This document shows, piece after piece, positions 34,224 to 44,160 of a DNA stretch of 64,000 nucleotides (positions are counted from its first letter, which is position 1; every line of letters begins with the position of its first letter). The stretch lies in assembly GCF_003751845.1 (NCBI RefSeq), contig NZ_RJKQ01000003.1, positions 310,001 to 374,000 of the forward strand, in the 5' to 3' direction. Position numbers and translations under genes: made by a program. The notes below the pieces were generated by a model that had not been told where the DNA came from, made no database searches, and saw only the letters and a list, made by a program, of their open reading frames with translations. This DNA is from Enterobacter sp. BIGb0383 (GTDB lineage Bacteria; Pseudomonadota; Gammaproteobacteria; Enterobacterales; Enterobacteriaceae).

Positions 34224-34958
34224 CTAATCTGCCGTTATGACGACTTTGTCGTCGGCGATAGCCGTAGCGGCAACGATCTGGCCTGAGGCGGTCTGGACGC
34301 GAAGCGGAGCGTTGAGGGCAGCATTCTCCAGCGCTTTACCCGTGGCTTTGATGCTGAATCCGGTTCCTGCCAGCGTCAATTCTACCCTCTGCCCGGCTCT
34401 GATAGCCCAGTGCAGGCGAAGCTGACTCTCCACAATATTCTCGCCAGGGTGCACGGCGCGCAGGGTGACGCGGCCGATAATCCGCTGTGGGTCGAGGATC
34501 AGCCCTGTGGGTAAATGTGCAAGCGAACCGCGCTGGGGGCGAATATCGTTCTGGCTGACCGCCTGTCCTGCAGGCAATAAATACGCGGCCTGCCACCAGG
34601 TCGCGGTGGCATCAACATCAATCTGGATAAAGTGCCGCTGCGCTGAGCAGCGGGCAATAAGAGTATGAGGGCCTGCCAGTCGGGTCAGGTTGCCGCTCAG
34701 GGAAAGCTCGGGATCGGTACAGAGAGTGGCCAGCTGCCCGGGCGGCGTGCGCAGTGTGACATGCAGAGTTAGCCCGGCCTGCGGTGGCGCATGCGTATAA
34801 CCCCTGACCAGGGTCGTGATGTTAGCGACGAGTGACGTCTCGTCCGCCTGCGCCGGGGAAATAATGCCTGCGGCGAAACAGAGTAGCAATGTTGCTGCCC
34901 GAAAGAGCGCTCGTCGTTCGCTGAGAATAGATAGAAAACGTATTGAAAAGGTAAGCAT
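34224..34958 (-). CDS. flgA: FlgA, P-ring assembly chaperone
   Basis: 244 residues from the ATG at 34958. The signal peptide (RRALFRAATLLLCFAAG, cleavage near SPAQA) is followed by a SAF/FlgA domain with LPAGQAVSQNDIRPQRGSLAHLPTG and a C-terminal GFSIKATGKALENAALNAPLRVQTASGQIVAATA, which is the most conserved part. FlgA guides FlgI into the P ring in the periplasm. The gene is divergent from flgBCDEFGHIJ and heads flgAMN. The start has no strong Shine-Dalgarno sequence, and a longer frame from 35,033 is possible but would bury the signal peptide. Confidence 0.9.
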   Translation of the reverse strand: MLTFSIRFLSILSERRALFRAATLLLCFAAGIISPAQADETSLVANITTLVRGYTHAPPQAGLTLHVTLRTPPGQLATLCTDPELSLSGNLTRLAGPHTLIARCSAQRHFIQIDVDATATWWQAAYLLPAGQAVSQNDIRPQRGSLAHLPTGLILDPQRIIGRVTLRAVHPGENIVESQLRLHWAIRAGQRVELTLAGTGFSIKATGKALENAALNAPLRVQTASGQIVAATAIADDKVVITAD

Positions 34959-35185
34959 AGTAATAATCCCGACTTTCTTTGCCAGGTTATTGTACGCAAA
35001 AATTAAATTTCTGGATGGCGAAAGTGCGGGCATCTATGACGCTATTTTTATCAATTGTTAGCGGTTTTTTCATCACGCGGAAAGTAAAGCAGCCAAATAA
35101 CGTTGGTTGTGTTTATTTCTCAGGTTATAGGTTTTTTTTATTCTCCCCTAAAATGCAGGCATTAAACTATCTGAAGCAAAAAACT
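34959..35185. promoter_or_regulatory. Divergent flgA/flgB control region with FlhDC-box-like half-sites
   Basis: AAATAACG at 35095-35102 matches the FlhD4C2 half-site AAATA(A/G)CG, and an imperfect inverse (GTTTATTT) follows at 35111-35118, eight bases away. The usual gap is 10-12 bases, so the match is partial. Position between flgAMN and flgB fits class 2 control. Confidence 0.35.
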
Positions 35186-35599
35186 ATGCTTGATAAACTC
35201 GATCGCGAACTGCGCTTTCAGCAGGAAGCATTAACGTTACTGAATAAACGCCAGAATATTCTGGCTGCCAACGTTGCTAATGTGGATACCCCCGGCTATC
35301 TGGCCCGGGATATTGATTTTTCAGCCCAGCTAAAAGATGCCGTTGCCCGGGATGAGCGGGTGAATGGGCCGTTGGCATTAACCCTGACGTCCGGTCGACA
35401 TATTGCAGCGGCGGCACCGGCTATCGATGATGGCCGTCTTTTATATCGCGTTCCCGATCAGCCTTCGGCCGATGGGAATACGGTGGATATGGACCGCGAG
35501 CGGGTTAACTTTGCGGATAACAGCGTCAGGTATCAATCCGGCCTGACGATCCTCGGTACGCAAATTAAAAACATGATGAGTGTGATTAATCAGGGCTAA
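35186..35599 (+). CDS. flgB: FlgB, proximal rod protein
   Basis: 137 residues (E. coli 138). The ATG at 35186 is chosen because [16 protein letters not shown] aligns with E. coli FlgB; the open frame extends upstream to 34,979 without homology. The conserved rod motif [22 protein letters not shown] follows. FlgB is part of the proximal rod in the periplasm. It heads flgBCDEFGHIJ. Its ribosome binding site is weak (GAAG). Confidence 0.92.
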   Translation: MLDKLDRELRFQQEALTLLNKRQNILAANVANVDTPGYLARDIDFSAQLKDAVARDERVNGPLALTLTSGRHIAAAAPAIDDGRLLYRVPDQPSADGNTVDMDRERVNFADNSVRYQSGLTILGTQIKNMMSVINQG

Positions 35600-35607
35600 T
35601 TATCCAT

Positions 35608-36012
35608 ATGTCACTGTTCACTATTTTCAATATTTCAGGCTCGGCAATGACCGCCCAGTCTAAGCGACTCAACGTCAGCGCGAGCAATATGGCCAATGCC
35701 GATAGCATTGCCGGGCCGGACGGTAAACCGTACCGGGCAAAACAGGTGATTTTTAACGTTGATGGCGCTCCCGGTGAGGAGACTGGCGGGGTACGCGTCA
35801 GCGATGTGGTGGAGAGCACGGCACCGGATCGGCTGGTGTATGAGCCGGGAAATCCGTTAGCCGACGGTAAAGGCTATCTGCACATGCCGAATGTCGACGT
35901 GGCGGGTGAAATGGTCAACACCATTTCCGCGTCGCGCAGCTATCAGGCCAATGTCGATGTGATGAATACGGCGAAGTCACTGATGCTTAAAACGCTAACT
36001 CTTGGTCAATAA
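35608..36012 (+). CDS. flgC: FlgC, proximal rod protein
   Basis: 134 residues, the same as E. coli FlgC. The N-terminal rod motif reads [20 protein letters not shown] and the C-terminal one reads [20 protein letters not shown]. It joins FlgB in the proximal rod. The gene starts eight bases after the flgB stop. Confidence 0.93.
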   Translation: MSLFTIFNISGSAMTAQSKRLNVSASNMANADSIAGPDGKPYRAKQVIFNVDGAPGEETGGVRVSDVVESTAPDRLVYEPGNPLADGKGYLHMPNVDVAGEMVNTISASRSYQANVDVMNTAKSLMLKTLTLGQ

Positions 36013-36024
36013 AGGAATAACAGA

Positions 36025-36720
36025 ATGGCAGTTGCGCCAGTCATGGGCAGTGCAAATACCGGTGTGAAGACGAAGGCCGCAACGACGGCGGATAGCGTAA
36101 CCGGGACCAGCACCGCCGATTTGATGAATAACTTTATGACGCTTCTGGTCGCGCAAATGCAAAACCAGGACCCGACTAACCCGATGGATAACAATCAGAT
36201 GACCTCCCAGCTGGCGCAGTTTAACACCGCGGCCGGCGTGGAGCAGCTGAACTCCACTTTAAACAATGTCGGCACCCTGGTTTCCAGTATGCAGCAGATG
36301 AATGCGGCAGAGTGGGTGGGTCGCACGGTGATGGTGGAAGGGCAGCCGGTGGTGAATAACACCGATGCCGACGGTGCGAACAAATCCTTCTCATTCTCGC
36401 TGAACAGCGATGCGGACACGGTTGCTGTGACCTTAACCGACAAAGAAGGCAACGCGTACCGTGGTGAGCTGAAAAACGTTAAGGCGGGGATCCACAGTTA
36501 CAGCCTCGATGATATCAGTAATTTCCAGCCGTCAGCCCCGCCGGGGGGAACAAGCTACAGCGTGTCTTTTGCTGCGGCCAACGGTGACGGTGATGCGCCT
36601 GAAATTGTGTCGCTCAAAAAAGCGAAGGTTGAGAGCGTGGCCTTCTCCTCTACGGGTTCCGTTTTACAGCTGGGGGTCGACGGTACGGCTTCACTCGGCG
36701 ATGTTTACGAAATCTTATAA
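36025..36720 (+). CDS. flgD: FlgD, hook cap / hook assembly scaffold
   Basis: 231 residues, as in E. coli. The conserved FMTLLVAQMQNQDPTNPMDNNQMTSQLAQF segment lies near residues 35-65, followed by the AEWVGRTVMVEG region. FlgD caps the growing hook and leaves when the hook is complete. AAGGA precedes the ATG. Confidence 0.95.
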   Translation: MAVAPVMGSANTGVKTKAATTADSVTGTSTADLMNNFMTLLVAQMQNQDPTNPMDNNQMTSQLAQFNTAAGVEQLNSTLNNVGTLVSSMQQMNAAEWVGRTVMVEGQPVVNNTDADGANKSFSFSLNSDADTVAVTLTDKEGNAYRGELKNVKAGIHSYSLDDISNFQPSAPPGGTSYSVSFAAANGDGDAPEIVSLKKAKVESVAFSSTGSVLQLGVDGTASLGDVYEIL

Positions 36721-36757
36721 TTTTCAATATTTTGTTTAGCTGTCAGGAAAAAGAGCA

Positions 36758-37960
36758 ATGAGTTTTTCACAAGGCCTTAGCGGTCTGAATGCCGCGTCTC
36801 AAGCCCTAGATGTCGTGGGTAACAACATCGCGAACTCCCAGACCGTTGGCTTTAAGTCTGGCTCTATCGCCTTTGCCGATGTTTTTGCGGGTTCGCAGAT
36901 TGGGATGGGCGTCCAGGTTTCCTCCGTTAACCAGAGTTTCACCGATGGGGTCCTGGGGCAGGGGACAGGCAGCCTGGATATGGGCATCCAGGGCAACGGT
37001 TTTTTTCGTCTGACCAATGAAGCCGGCCGCGTTTTTTATAGCCGCAACGGCCAGTTCAAAAGCGATGCCAATGGCTACATCATCAATAATCAGGGGATGT
37101 TCCTGACCGGCTACCAGGCTACCGGCACGCCGCCCACGATCCAACCGGGTGCTGCCGTGGGGGCGATTCAAATCCCGACGGGACAGATGCCCGCGCGCGC
37201 CTCGGACGCCGGTACGCTTAACGGCAACCTCGATTCCGGTACCGATGTTGTTACCACGAAGACATTCGATCCGACGGATAACACCAGCTACAGCTCGGTG
37301 ACGCAGGCCGACGCCTATGACAGCCTGGGCAATAAGCACGTCATCAACATCTACTTTGCCAAAACGGCCGATAACAAGTGGACCGCTTATTCTAAAGATT
37401 CTACCGCGCCGGGCGACAGCTATCAGCAGACCGATCTCGAATTTGATGCCTCGGGTCAGCTGACCACCAATCCGGCAAAGATTAACGTTCAGGGTGCGGC
37501 GTATAACGGCGGGAACGCGCTGAATTTTGATTTCGACCTGACGGGCATGACGCAGCAGGCGTCTGAAACGGCGATGAATAGCCCGAGCACCACCGGCTAT
37601 GCGCCGGGTCTGATGAACGGCTATACCGTCGGTGATAACGGCCAGGTGATTGCCTCCTACAGCAATGGCCAGCAGCAGCTGCTGGGACAGGTGGTATTAA
37701 GCAACTTTACCAACCCGGGCGGCCTCTCCTCGCAGGGGAATAACTGCTGGACCGAGACGCCGGAATCCGGTCAGCCGGTCACCGGCACCTCCGGTTCGGG
37801 AAACCTTGGCACGCTGTACGGTAATAAGCTGGAAGCCTCCAATGTGGATCTGAGTAAAGAGATGGTCAACATGATCGTCTATCAGCGCAATTACCAGTCT
37901 AACTCACAGACCATCAAAACCCAGTCTGAGCTGCTCCAGACCCTGGTTAACCTGGGCTAA
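36758..37960 (+). CDS. flgE: FlgE, flagellar hook protein
   Basis: 400 residues (E. coli 402). The N-terminus MSFSQGLSGLNAASQALDVVGNNIANSQT and the C-terminal NYQSNSQTIKTQSELLQTLVNL form the coiled-coil domain shared by axial proteins. The variable central part forms the outer hook surface. AGGAAA precedes the ATG. Confidence 0.95.
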   Translation: MSFSQGLSGLNAASQALDVVGNNIANSQTVGFKSGSIAFADVFAGSQIGMGVQVSSVNQSFTDGVLGQGTGSLDMGIQGNGFFRLTNEAGRVFYSRNGQFKSDANGYIINNQGMFLTGYQATGTPPTIQPGAAVGAIQIPTGQMPARASDAGTLNGNLDSGTDVVTTKTFDPTDNTSYSSVTQADAYDSLGNKHVINIYFAKTADNKWTAYSKDSTAPGDSYQQTDLEFDASGQLTTNPAKINVQGAAYNGGNALNFDFDLTGMTQQASETAMNSPSTTGYAPGLMNGYTVGDNGQVIASYSNGQQQLLGQVVLSNFTNPGGLSSQGNNCWTETPESGQPVTGTSGSGNLGTLYGNKLEASNVDLSKEMVNMIVYQRNYQSNSQTIKTQSELLQTLVNLG

Positions 37961-37966
37961 CGCATT

Positions 37967-38722
37967 ATGGATCGTGCGATATACACGGCAATGGGTGCGG
38001 CAAATGCCGCACTGAACCGCCAGGCGGTTACGGCGAATAACCTGGCTAACGCTTCAACCAACGGTTTTCGCGCACAGCTGATGGCGTACCGGGCGGTGCC
38101 GGTGAACGGTCCGTCCGTAGCGACACGTACCCTGGTGACTGAATCTACCCCCTTTAACGACACCACGATGGGCGCGGTCCACCAGACCGATCGCGACCTG
38201 GATGTTGCCCTGCCAAAAGATGGCTGGCTTGCCGTGCAGATGGCGGACGGCAGTGAAGGCTATACGCGGGATGGCAATATCGAGGTGGACAGCGAGGGAG
38301 GGTTGCGCGTGCGTGGCCTGCCGTTGATGGGCGACGGCGGCCCGCTGAGCGTACCGCCGCAGTCGAAGGTCACCATCGGGACGGACGGCACCCTGAGTGT
38401 GCTTAACGCGGGGGATGAGGCAAAGGCGCTGGCGGCGGTGGGGCGAGTGAAGATGGTCAATGCCCGGGCTGACGCCCTGCATATGGGCGACGACGGGCTA
38501 TTTCATCCCAACGATAACGCCCCAGCAGGGAGCAATGCGCCGCTGCCGATGGACCCGAATCTGCGGCTGATGCCGGGGATGCTGGAAAGCAGCAACGTCA
38601 GCCCGGTGAAAACCATGGTGGATATGATAGCCACCGCCCGCAGCTTCGATATGCATATGAAAATTATCAGCACCGTTGATGACAACGAAAAAAACGCTAA
38701 TCAGCTGCTAACGCTGGGCTAA
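37967..38722 (+). CDS. flgF: FlgF, proximal rod protein
   Basis: 251 residues, as in E. coli. The N-terminus is MDRAIYTAMGAANAALNRQA and the rod motif AVTANNLANASTNGFRAQL follows. The C-terminal MVDMIATARSFDMHMKIIS matches the family. It starts six bases after flgE. Confidence 0.94.
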   Translation: MDRAIYTAMGAANAALNRQAVTANNLANASTNGFRAQLMAYRAVPVNGPSVATRTLVTESTPFNDTTMGAVHQTDRDLDVALPKDGWLAVQMADGSEGYTRDGNIEVDSEGGLRVRGLPLMGDGGPLSVPPQSKVTIGTDGTLSVLNAGDEAKALAAVGRVKMVNARADALHMGDDGLFHPNDNAPAGSNAPLPMDPNLRLMPGMLESSNVSPVKTMVDMIATARSFDMHMKIISTVDDNEKNANQLLTLG

Positions 38723-38746
38723 TCCCCGGCGAGGAGAATGTAGAGC

Positions 38747-39529
38747 ATGATCCGTTCCTTATGGATTGCAAAGACCGGTCTCGAAGCACAGCAGACCAAT
38801 ATGGATGTGATATCCAACAACCTGGCGAACGTCAGCACCAACGGCTTCAAACGCCAGCGTGCGGTATTTGAGGATCTGATTTATCAGACCCTGCGCCAGC
38901 CCGGAGCCCAGTCTTCTGAACAGACAACCATTCCTTCCGGCCTGCAGATCGGTACCGGCGTGCGTCCGGTGGCGACGGAACGCATCCACAGTCAGGGAAG
39001 CCTGACGCAGACGAATAACACCAAGGATGTGGCGATCCAGGGCGGGGGCTTTTTCCAGATCCAGATGCCGGATGGCACCGCAGCCTATACCCGCGATGGC
39101 GCTTTCCAGTTCGACCAGAATGGCCAGTTGGTGACCTCCAGCGGCTATCCGGTGCAACCGGCGATCACCATCCCGCAGGATGCCCAGTCGTTGACCATCG
39201 GCAACGATGGCCTGGTTAGCGTCACGGTACCGGGACAAACGGCCCCGCAGCAGGTGGGCCAGCTGACGCTCAGCACCTTTATTAATGAGTCCGGTCTGGA
39301 AAGCCTGGGCGAGAACCTGTATCGCGAAACCCAGTCTTCCGGCGCGCCGAATGAAACCACGCCGGGTCTTAACGGCGGCGGCACGCTGAAGCAGGGCTAT
39401 GTGGAAACCTCGAACGTTAACGTCGCGGAAGAGCTGGTCAATATGATCCAGACCCAGCGCGCCTATGAAATAAACAGCAAGGCCGTCTCGACATCGGATC
39501 AGATGCTGCAGCGGTTATCGAATCTTTAA
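38747..39529 (+). CDS. flgG: FlgG, distal rod protein
   Basis: 260 residues, as in E. coli. [20 protein letters not shown] leads into the rod motif [19 protein letters not shown]. The C-terminus [25 protein letters not shown] is typical. It builds the distal rod across the periplasm. GAGGAG lies upstream of the ATG. A GC-rich hairpin follows six bases after the stop. Confidence 0.95.
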   Translation: MIRSLWIAKTGLEAQQTNMDVISNNLANVSTNGFKRQRAVFEDLIYQTLRQPGAQSSEQTTIPSGLQIGTGVRPVATERIHSQGSLTQTNNTKDVAIQGGGFFQIQMPDGTAAYTRDGAFQFDQNGQLVTSSGYPVQPAITIPQDAQSLTIGNDGLVSVTVPGQTAPQQVGQLTLSTFINESGLESLGENLYRETQSSGAPNETTPGLNGGGTLKQGYVETSNVNVAEELVNMIQTQRAYEINSKAVSTSDQMLQRLSNL

Positions 39530-39534
39530 ATCTG

Positions 39535-39552
39535 ACGGCGGCCTGCCGCCGT
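39535..39552 (+). terminator. Intra-operon hairpin between flgG and flgH
   Basis: ACGGCGGC at 39535-39542 and GCCGCCGT at 39545-39552 form a perfect stem, followed by TTT. The short T-run makes it a weak terminator, so it may reduce rather than stop transcription into flgHIJ, or protect the upstream mRNA. Confidence 0.45.
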
Positions 39553-39573
39553 TTATGACTACCTGGTTGTGAA

Positions 39574-40317
39574 ATGCGTAATAAGCCTGGCTCTGCGATA
39601 CCGGTTATCGCGCCTCTTCCAGTGCGGCACTCCCTGCGCACTCTTTCACTGTGCTCGACGCTGACGCTACTGCTCAGCGGCTGCGCCTATATTCCGCACA
39701 AGCCTCTGATCGAGGGCAAGACAACGGCAGCCCCCTCGCCAACGGCTCCTGCCACAATCAATGGCTCGGTATTTCAGGCGGGGCAGGCGATGAATTACGG
39801 CTACCAGCCCATGTTTGAAGATCGCCGACCGCGTAACGTGGGTGACATTCTGACGATTGTGCTACAGGAAAACGTCAGTGCCAGTAAGAGTTCATCCGCG
39901 AATACCAGCCGCGGAGGCTCCGGTTCCCTGGCATTCGACGCGACGCCAAGGTTTCTGGCTGGCGCCTTTGGGGGGGATCGGGCGAACACCACCATTAGCG
40001 GCAAAAATGATTTCTCAGGAAAAGGCGGAGCGGCGGCGCAAAACACCTTTAGCGGCACCATCACCGTGACGGTGAAGCAGGTACTTGAAAACGGCAACCT
40101 GCTGGTGGTCGGGGAGAAACAGATTGAAATCAATCAGGGAACGGAATTTATCCGTTTCTCCGGCGTGGTGAATCCGCGCACGATCAGCGGCAGCAATACC
40201 GTCGCCTCGACGCAGGTCGCCGATGCGCGCATCGAATATGTCGGCAATGGCTACATTAACGAAGCGCAGCAAATGGGCTGGCTACAGCGTTTATTCCTTA
40301 ATCTTTCTCCCTTTTAG
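39574..40317 (+). CDS. flgH: FlgH, outer-membrane L-ring lipoprotein
   Basis: 247 residues (E. coli 232); the N-terminal region before the lipobox is longer than usual. The lipobox LLLSGC directs the mature protein to the outer membrane. Conserved segments are [40 protein letters not shown] and [20 protein letters not shown]. It forms the L ring. The ATG has no strong Shine-Dalgarno sequence. Confidence 0.94.
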   Translation: MRNKPGSAIPVIAPLPVRHSLRTLSLCSTLTLLLSGCAYIPHKPLIEGKTTAAPSPTAPATINGSVFQAGQAMNYGYQPMFEDRRPRNVGDILTIVLQENVSASKSSSANTSRGGSGSLAFDATPRFLAGAFGGDRANTTISGKNDFSGKGGAAAQNTFSGTITVTVKQVLENGNLLVVGEKQIEINQGTEFIRFSGVVNPRTISGSNTVASTQVADARIEYVGNGYINEAQQMGWLQRLFLNLSPF

Positions 40318-40327
40318 TCCATCGAAC

Positions 40328-41449
40328 ATGAAAATTGCACTTCTTACACGCACCCTGGGGCTGCTTTGCATTTGCCTGAATCTCCTGGCGCTGCCTGCCG
40401 CGCATGCAGAACGCATCCGCGATTTAACGTCGGTGCAGGGCATTCGCAGTAACTCCCTGATGGGCTATGGCCTGGTGGTCGGGCTGGATGGTTCAGGGGA
40501 TCAGACCATGCAGACGCCTTTTACCACCCAAAGCCTGAGCAATATGCTCTCTCAACTGGGGATCACGGTCCCCGCCGGGACCAATATGCAGCTGAAAAAC
40601 GTGGCTGCGGTGATGGTCACCGCGGAACTCCCGGCCTTTTCTCATGCCGGCGACCGAATTGACGTGGTGGTCTCCTCGATGGGGAACGCAAAGAGTCTGC
40701 GCGGCGGGACGCTGCTGATGACGCCGCTTAAAGGCGTGGATAACCAGATCTATGCTCTGGCACAGGGGAATCTGCTGGTGACAGGCGCGGGTGCCCAGGC
40801 CGGTGGCAGTCGGGTCCAGGTGAATCAGCTGAACGGCGCGCGTATCAGCAGCGGTGCAACGGTAGAGCGTGAAGTCCCCACCAACTTTGCCAACGGCAAC
40901 GTGCTCAAATTACAAATGAATGAAGAGGATTTCACCGTTGCTCAGCAGATCAGCGATGAGATCAATCGTCGCTTCGGTGGAGCAACGGCGGCGGCGGAAG
41001 ATGGCAGAACGATTCGCCTGTATGCGCCTCAGGAGAGCGCCGCCCGCGTGCGTTTCCTCGCCACTATCCAGAATATCCCGATTAACGCCGGGGCCGGCGA
41101 TGCCAGAATTATCATCAACTCGCGTACCGGCTCAGTGGTGATGAATCGCCATGTCACCCTGGATGCCTGCGCGGTTGCGCAGGGGGATTTAACGGTCGAG
41201 ATTGCGCGCACCAATCAGGTCAGCCAGCCCGGCACGCCACTTGCGGGTGGGCAGACCGTGGTGACGCCCAATACGTCGGTAGCGGTCCGATCCGGGGGGG
41301 GTTCGCTCCAGCGGGTCAATACCAGCGCCGATCTGAATAACGTGGTGCGGGCGCTGAATAGCCTGGGGGCAACGCCCAACGATTTGATGTCGATTCTGCA
41401 GTCCATGAAAAGCGCAGGCTGCCTGCACGCGCGTCTGGAGACGGATTAA
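40328..41449 (+). CDS. flgI: FlgI, periplasmic P-ring protein
   Basis: 373 residues (E. coli 365). The ATG at 40328 gives a signal peptide cleaved near LPAAHA. The mature protein begins [31 protein letters not shown], a family hallmark. It assembles the P ring with the help of FlgA. The stop overlaps the flgJ start (TAATG). Confidence 0.95.
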   Translation: MKIALLTRTLGLLCICLNLLALPAAHAERIRDLTSVQGIRSNSLMGYGLVVGLDGSGDQTMQTPFTTQSLSNMLSQLGITVPAGTNMQLKNVAAVMVTAELPAFSHAGDRIDVVVSSMGNAKSLRGGTLLMTPLKGVDNQIYALAQGNLLVTGAGAQAGGSRVQVNQLNGARISSGATVEREVPTNFANGNVLKLQMNEEDFTVAQQISDEINRRFGGATAAAEDGRTIRLYAPQESAARVRFLATIQNIPINAGAGDARIIINSRTGSVVMNRHVTLDACAVAQGDLTVEIARTNQVSQPGTPLAGGQTVVTPNTSVAVRSGGGSLQRVNTSADLNNVVRALNSLGATPNDLMSILQSMKSAGCLHARLETD

Positions 41450-42393
41450 TGGACAAGCCAGGCGTTATGTCGGGGGCGGCTTTCGATGTGCATAATCTGG
41501 ATGCCATCAGGCTGGCGGCGAAGCGGTCTCCGCAGCAGGGTCTGAAAGCCGCGGCACAGCAGCTTGAAGGATTATTTGTCCAGATGATGCTGAAAAGTAT
41601 GCGTGATGCCTCCTTTAAAGGGGGGCTCTTTGATAATCAACAGTCAGAGATGTTTACCTCCCTGTACGATCAGCAGATCTCCCAGGACATTGCGGCCCAG
41701 GGCAAGCTGGGATTTGCCGATTTGATCGCCAGACAGCTGCACGGCTCCGATCCTGCGTCGGCCAGTGGGCAGGGCCACGAGGCGCTGATTTCCTCGTTTC
41801 TGGCCGCGACTCAGCATCCGAGAACGGTGGCACACGCCGCGCTGAGACAGGATAACCCGGAGAGAGAGACCGGTGTCGACGACGAATCACCCGATAATGG
41901 GGCCTTTGTCGCCCGCCTGGTGTCGCCTGCCCGGGATATTGCACGTAAAAGCGGGATCCCCCATCAGCTGATTATCGCGCAGGCCGCGCTGGAATCTGGC
42001 TGGGGGAATCGTCAGATCCTGACCCGCGAGGGTAAACCGAGCTTTAATCTGTTTGGAATTAAGGCCACGCCGGACTGGAAAGGTGCAACCACCGAGATAG
42101 CCACCACGGAATATATCAACGGGGTAGCCGAAAAAGTGAAGGCAACGTTCCGGGTTTACAAAAACTATGCCGACGCATTGAGTGATTACGCCGCCTTTTT
42201 AACCCGCAACCCACGTTATCAAAACGTCATCAATAGCCCGTCGCTGGAGCATGCGGCACACGCATTACAGAACGGAGGTTATGCCACCGATCCGAATTAT
42301 GCGAAGAAGTTAATGAATATAATTCGCTACGTTGAAAAGAATCTTTCTGGCGCTGCCGAAAACTATAAGAAGGATTTTGACACATTATTTTGA
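41449..42393 (+). CDS. flgJ: FlgJ, rod cap and peptidoglycan hydrolase
   Basis: 314 residues (E. coli 313). The N-terminal rod-cap domain includes QLEGLFVQMMLKSMRDASFKGGLFD. The C-terminal glucosaminidase domain has the catalytic glutamate at about 182 in AQAALESGWG and a conserved SFNLFGIKA. It clears peptidoglycan so the rod can pass. It is the last gene of flgBCDEFGHIJ. Confidence 0.94.
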   Translation: MDKPGVMSGAAFDVHNLDAIRLAAKRSPQQGLKAAAQQLEGLFVQMMLKSMRDASFKGGLFDNQQSEMFTSLYDQQISQDIAAQGKLGFADLIARQLHGSDPASASGQGHEALISSFLAATQHPRTVAHAALRQDNPERETGVDDESPDNGAFVARLVSPARDIARKSGIPHQLIIAQAALESGWGNRQILTREGKPSFNLFGIKATPDWKGATTEIATTEYINGVAEKVKATFRVYKNYADALSDYAAFLTRNPRYQNVINSPSLEHAAHALQNGGYATDPNYAKKLMNIIRYVEKNLSGAAENYKKDFDTLF

Positions 42394-42403
42394 AATTCGA
42401 CGT

Positions 42404-42430
42404 TTTAGTTTTTTTCGTAACTCACGATAT
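42404..42430 (+). promoter_or_regulatory. Sigma-28-like promoter of flgKL
   Basis: TTTAGTTT, 11 bases, then CACGATAT. That gives 6 of 8 positions of the -35 consensus TAAAGTTT and 5 of 8 positions of the -10 consensus GCCGATAA, with exact spacing. It is closely similar base by base to the flgM promoter candidate. Confidence 0.4.
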
Positions 42431-42472
42431 ATAAATAACAGTGTGAATTTTTCAGGCCAGAGTGCGCTCTCG

Positions 42473-42489
42473 CCTCATAACATATGAGG
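42473..42489 (+). promoter_or_regulatory. Hairpin that covers the flgK ribosome binding site
   Basis: CCTCATA at 42473-42479 pairs perfectly with TATGAGG at 42483-42489 around an ACA loop. The GAGG at 42486-42489 is the only Shine-Dalgarno-like sequence before the flgK ATG at 42501. If it forms, the hairpin would limit flgK translation. Confidence 0.45.
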
Positions 42490-42500
42490 TCAGTTAATCA

Positions 42501-44144
42501 ATGAATCTGTTTAATATTGCCCAGGGCGGATTAAGCGCTGCGCAGTCGGCCCTGAACGTTGTTGGTAACAATTTAAGTAACGCGACGACGGAAGGATACA
42601 GCCGACAGAATATTATTCTGGGCGAGGCGGGAGGACGAACCACCCGCAATGGCTTTTTCGGCTACGGCGTCCAGACGAATGATGTTAAGCGCAGCTATGA
42701 CGCCTTTTTAAATAACCAGGTTCGTGGGGCCACGTCGCAATTCCAGGCGCAGCAGGGGCGTTATGAACAGCTTAGCCAGATTGACGATATGCTCGGGGAC
42801 GACACCGACAATGTTTCCAACACCCTGGGCAATGCCTTTGGCGCGATGGAAAAAATGAGCAGCGATCCCGTCAGCGGAGCCGCACGCCAGGAAGTGCTGT
42901 CCCAGTACAAAGCGCTGGCTAATCAGTACCGGAGCAATAGCAACACGCTGAACGGACTGGAAAAAAGTACCAATACCAAAATCGGCCAGGCGGTTGATGA
43001 TATCAATAGCTGCGCGAAGCAGCTCGCCAGCCTCAACCAGCAAATCGCGAAGGTGCAGGCCGGAAGCGGAAGCCTGCCGTCAGACCTGCTCGATCAACGG
43101 GATCAGATGCTGGGCCAGTTAAGCAGTCTGACCGGTATCCGGGTCAATGAGAACAGCACCACCGGGCGAGTCGATGTCACCCTGGCGAACGGTTATTCCC
43201 TTGTCAACGGCGATAGCGTGTGTGCGCTACAGGCCCAGCCTTCGCCGGAAGATCCCAACAAGACCGTGGTCTCGTACATTGATGCGTCAGGTAATGCTAT
43301 GCGTCTGGATGAAGACCGCATGAGTGAAGGCTCACTTGGTGGACTGTTCAGCTTTCGCAATACGGACCTGCCGGATGCCCGCAACCAGCTTAATCAGCTG
43401 GCCCTGCAGATGGCGAATAAATTCAACGAGGTGAATAAAGCGGGCTACGACCTGAATGGCGATGCGGGTGGGGATCTTTTCTCCCTTGCCGATCCTCAGG
43501 CTCTTGCTAATCGTAATAACGCGGGTGATGCCTCACTGGCTATCACGCGTAGCGACACTTCGGCCGTCAACGCGCAGGATTACACGATGACCTTCACCGG
43601 TCCTTCCGCAAGCGACTGGAGCGTCACCACCCGCGATGGCAGGACCATTACCCCGACGCTGGGCGATGATGGCTCGCTCAGCTTTGACGGGCTGACGGTT
43701 AAGCCGCAGGGAACGCCAGAAGCGAATGATAGTTTTGTGTTTAACCCAGTCTCTGGCGCGGCGGACTCGATTAGCGTGGCGATCGACGATGGCGACAAGA
43801 TTGCGGCATCCAGCTCCTCTGACGCCAGCGACGAGAGCAACAACGAAAATATCAAAAAGATGATCGACATAAAGAATCAGCAGGTCATCGGGAACTCAAC
43901 GCTAAGCGAGGCCTACGCTCGTCTGTCCAGTTCGGTAGGTTCGGCCATGACTTCACTGGACGCAGGCCGCACGACCGCAAGCAATGTGGCTTCGCAGTGG
44001 CAACAGCAGCAGCAGTCGGTCGCGGGGGTGGATATCAACGAAGAGTACATTAACCTGCAAATGTACACGCAATACTATCAGGCTAATGCTCAGGTACTAC
44101 AAACGGCCACCAGCCTGTTCGATACGCTCCTGAATATTAAATAA
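42501..44144 (+). CDS. flgK: FlgK, hook-filament junction protein 1
   Basis: 547 residues, as in E. coli. The N-terminus MNLFNIAQGGLSAAQSALNVVGNNLSNATTEGYSRQN and the C-terminus EEYINLQMYTQYYQANAQVLQTATSLFDTLLNI are the axial coiled-coil ends. It is escorted by FlgN. A possible sigma-28 promoter lies about 70-97 bases upstream and a hairpin covers its ribosome binding site. Confidence 0.95.
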   Translation: MNLFNIAQGGLSAAQSALNVVGNNLSNATTEGYSRQNIILGEAGGRTTRNGFFGYGVQTNDVKRSYDAFLNNQVRGATSQFQAQQGRYEQLSQIDDMLGDDTDNVSNTLGNAFGAMEKMSSDPVSGAARQEVLSQYKALANQYRSNSNTLNGLEKSTNTKIGQAVDDINSCAKQLASLNQQIAKVQAGSGSLPSDLLDQRDQMLGQLSSLTGIRVNENSTTGRVDVTLANGYSLVNGDSVCALQAQPSPEDPNKTVVSYIDASGNAMRLDEDRMSEGSLGGLFSFRNTDLPDARNQLNQLALQMANKFNEVNKAGYDLNGDAGGDLFSLADPQALANRNNAGDASLAITRSDTSAVNAQDYTMTFTGPSASDWSVTTRDGRTITPTLGDDGSLSFDGLTVKPQGTPEANDSFVFNPVSGAADSISVAIDDGDKIAASSSSDASDESNNENIKKMIDIKNQQVIGNSTLSEAYARLSSSVGSAMTSLDAGRTTASNVASQWQQQQQSVAGVDINEEYINLQMYTQYYQANAQVLQTATSLFDTLLNIK

Positions 44145-44160
44145 ATCAGAGGATATAGCG

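Noticed and set aside
34979-35599. A 206-residue FlgB beginning at 34,979
   Set aside because: Only the last 137 residues match FlgB; the upstream part lies in the divergent promoter region and has no homology.
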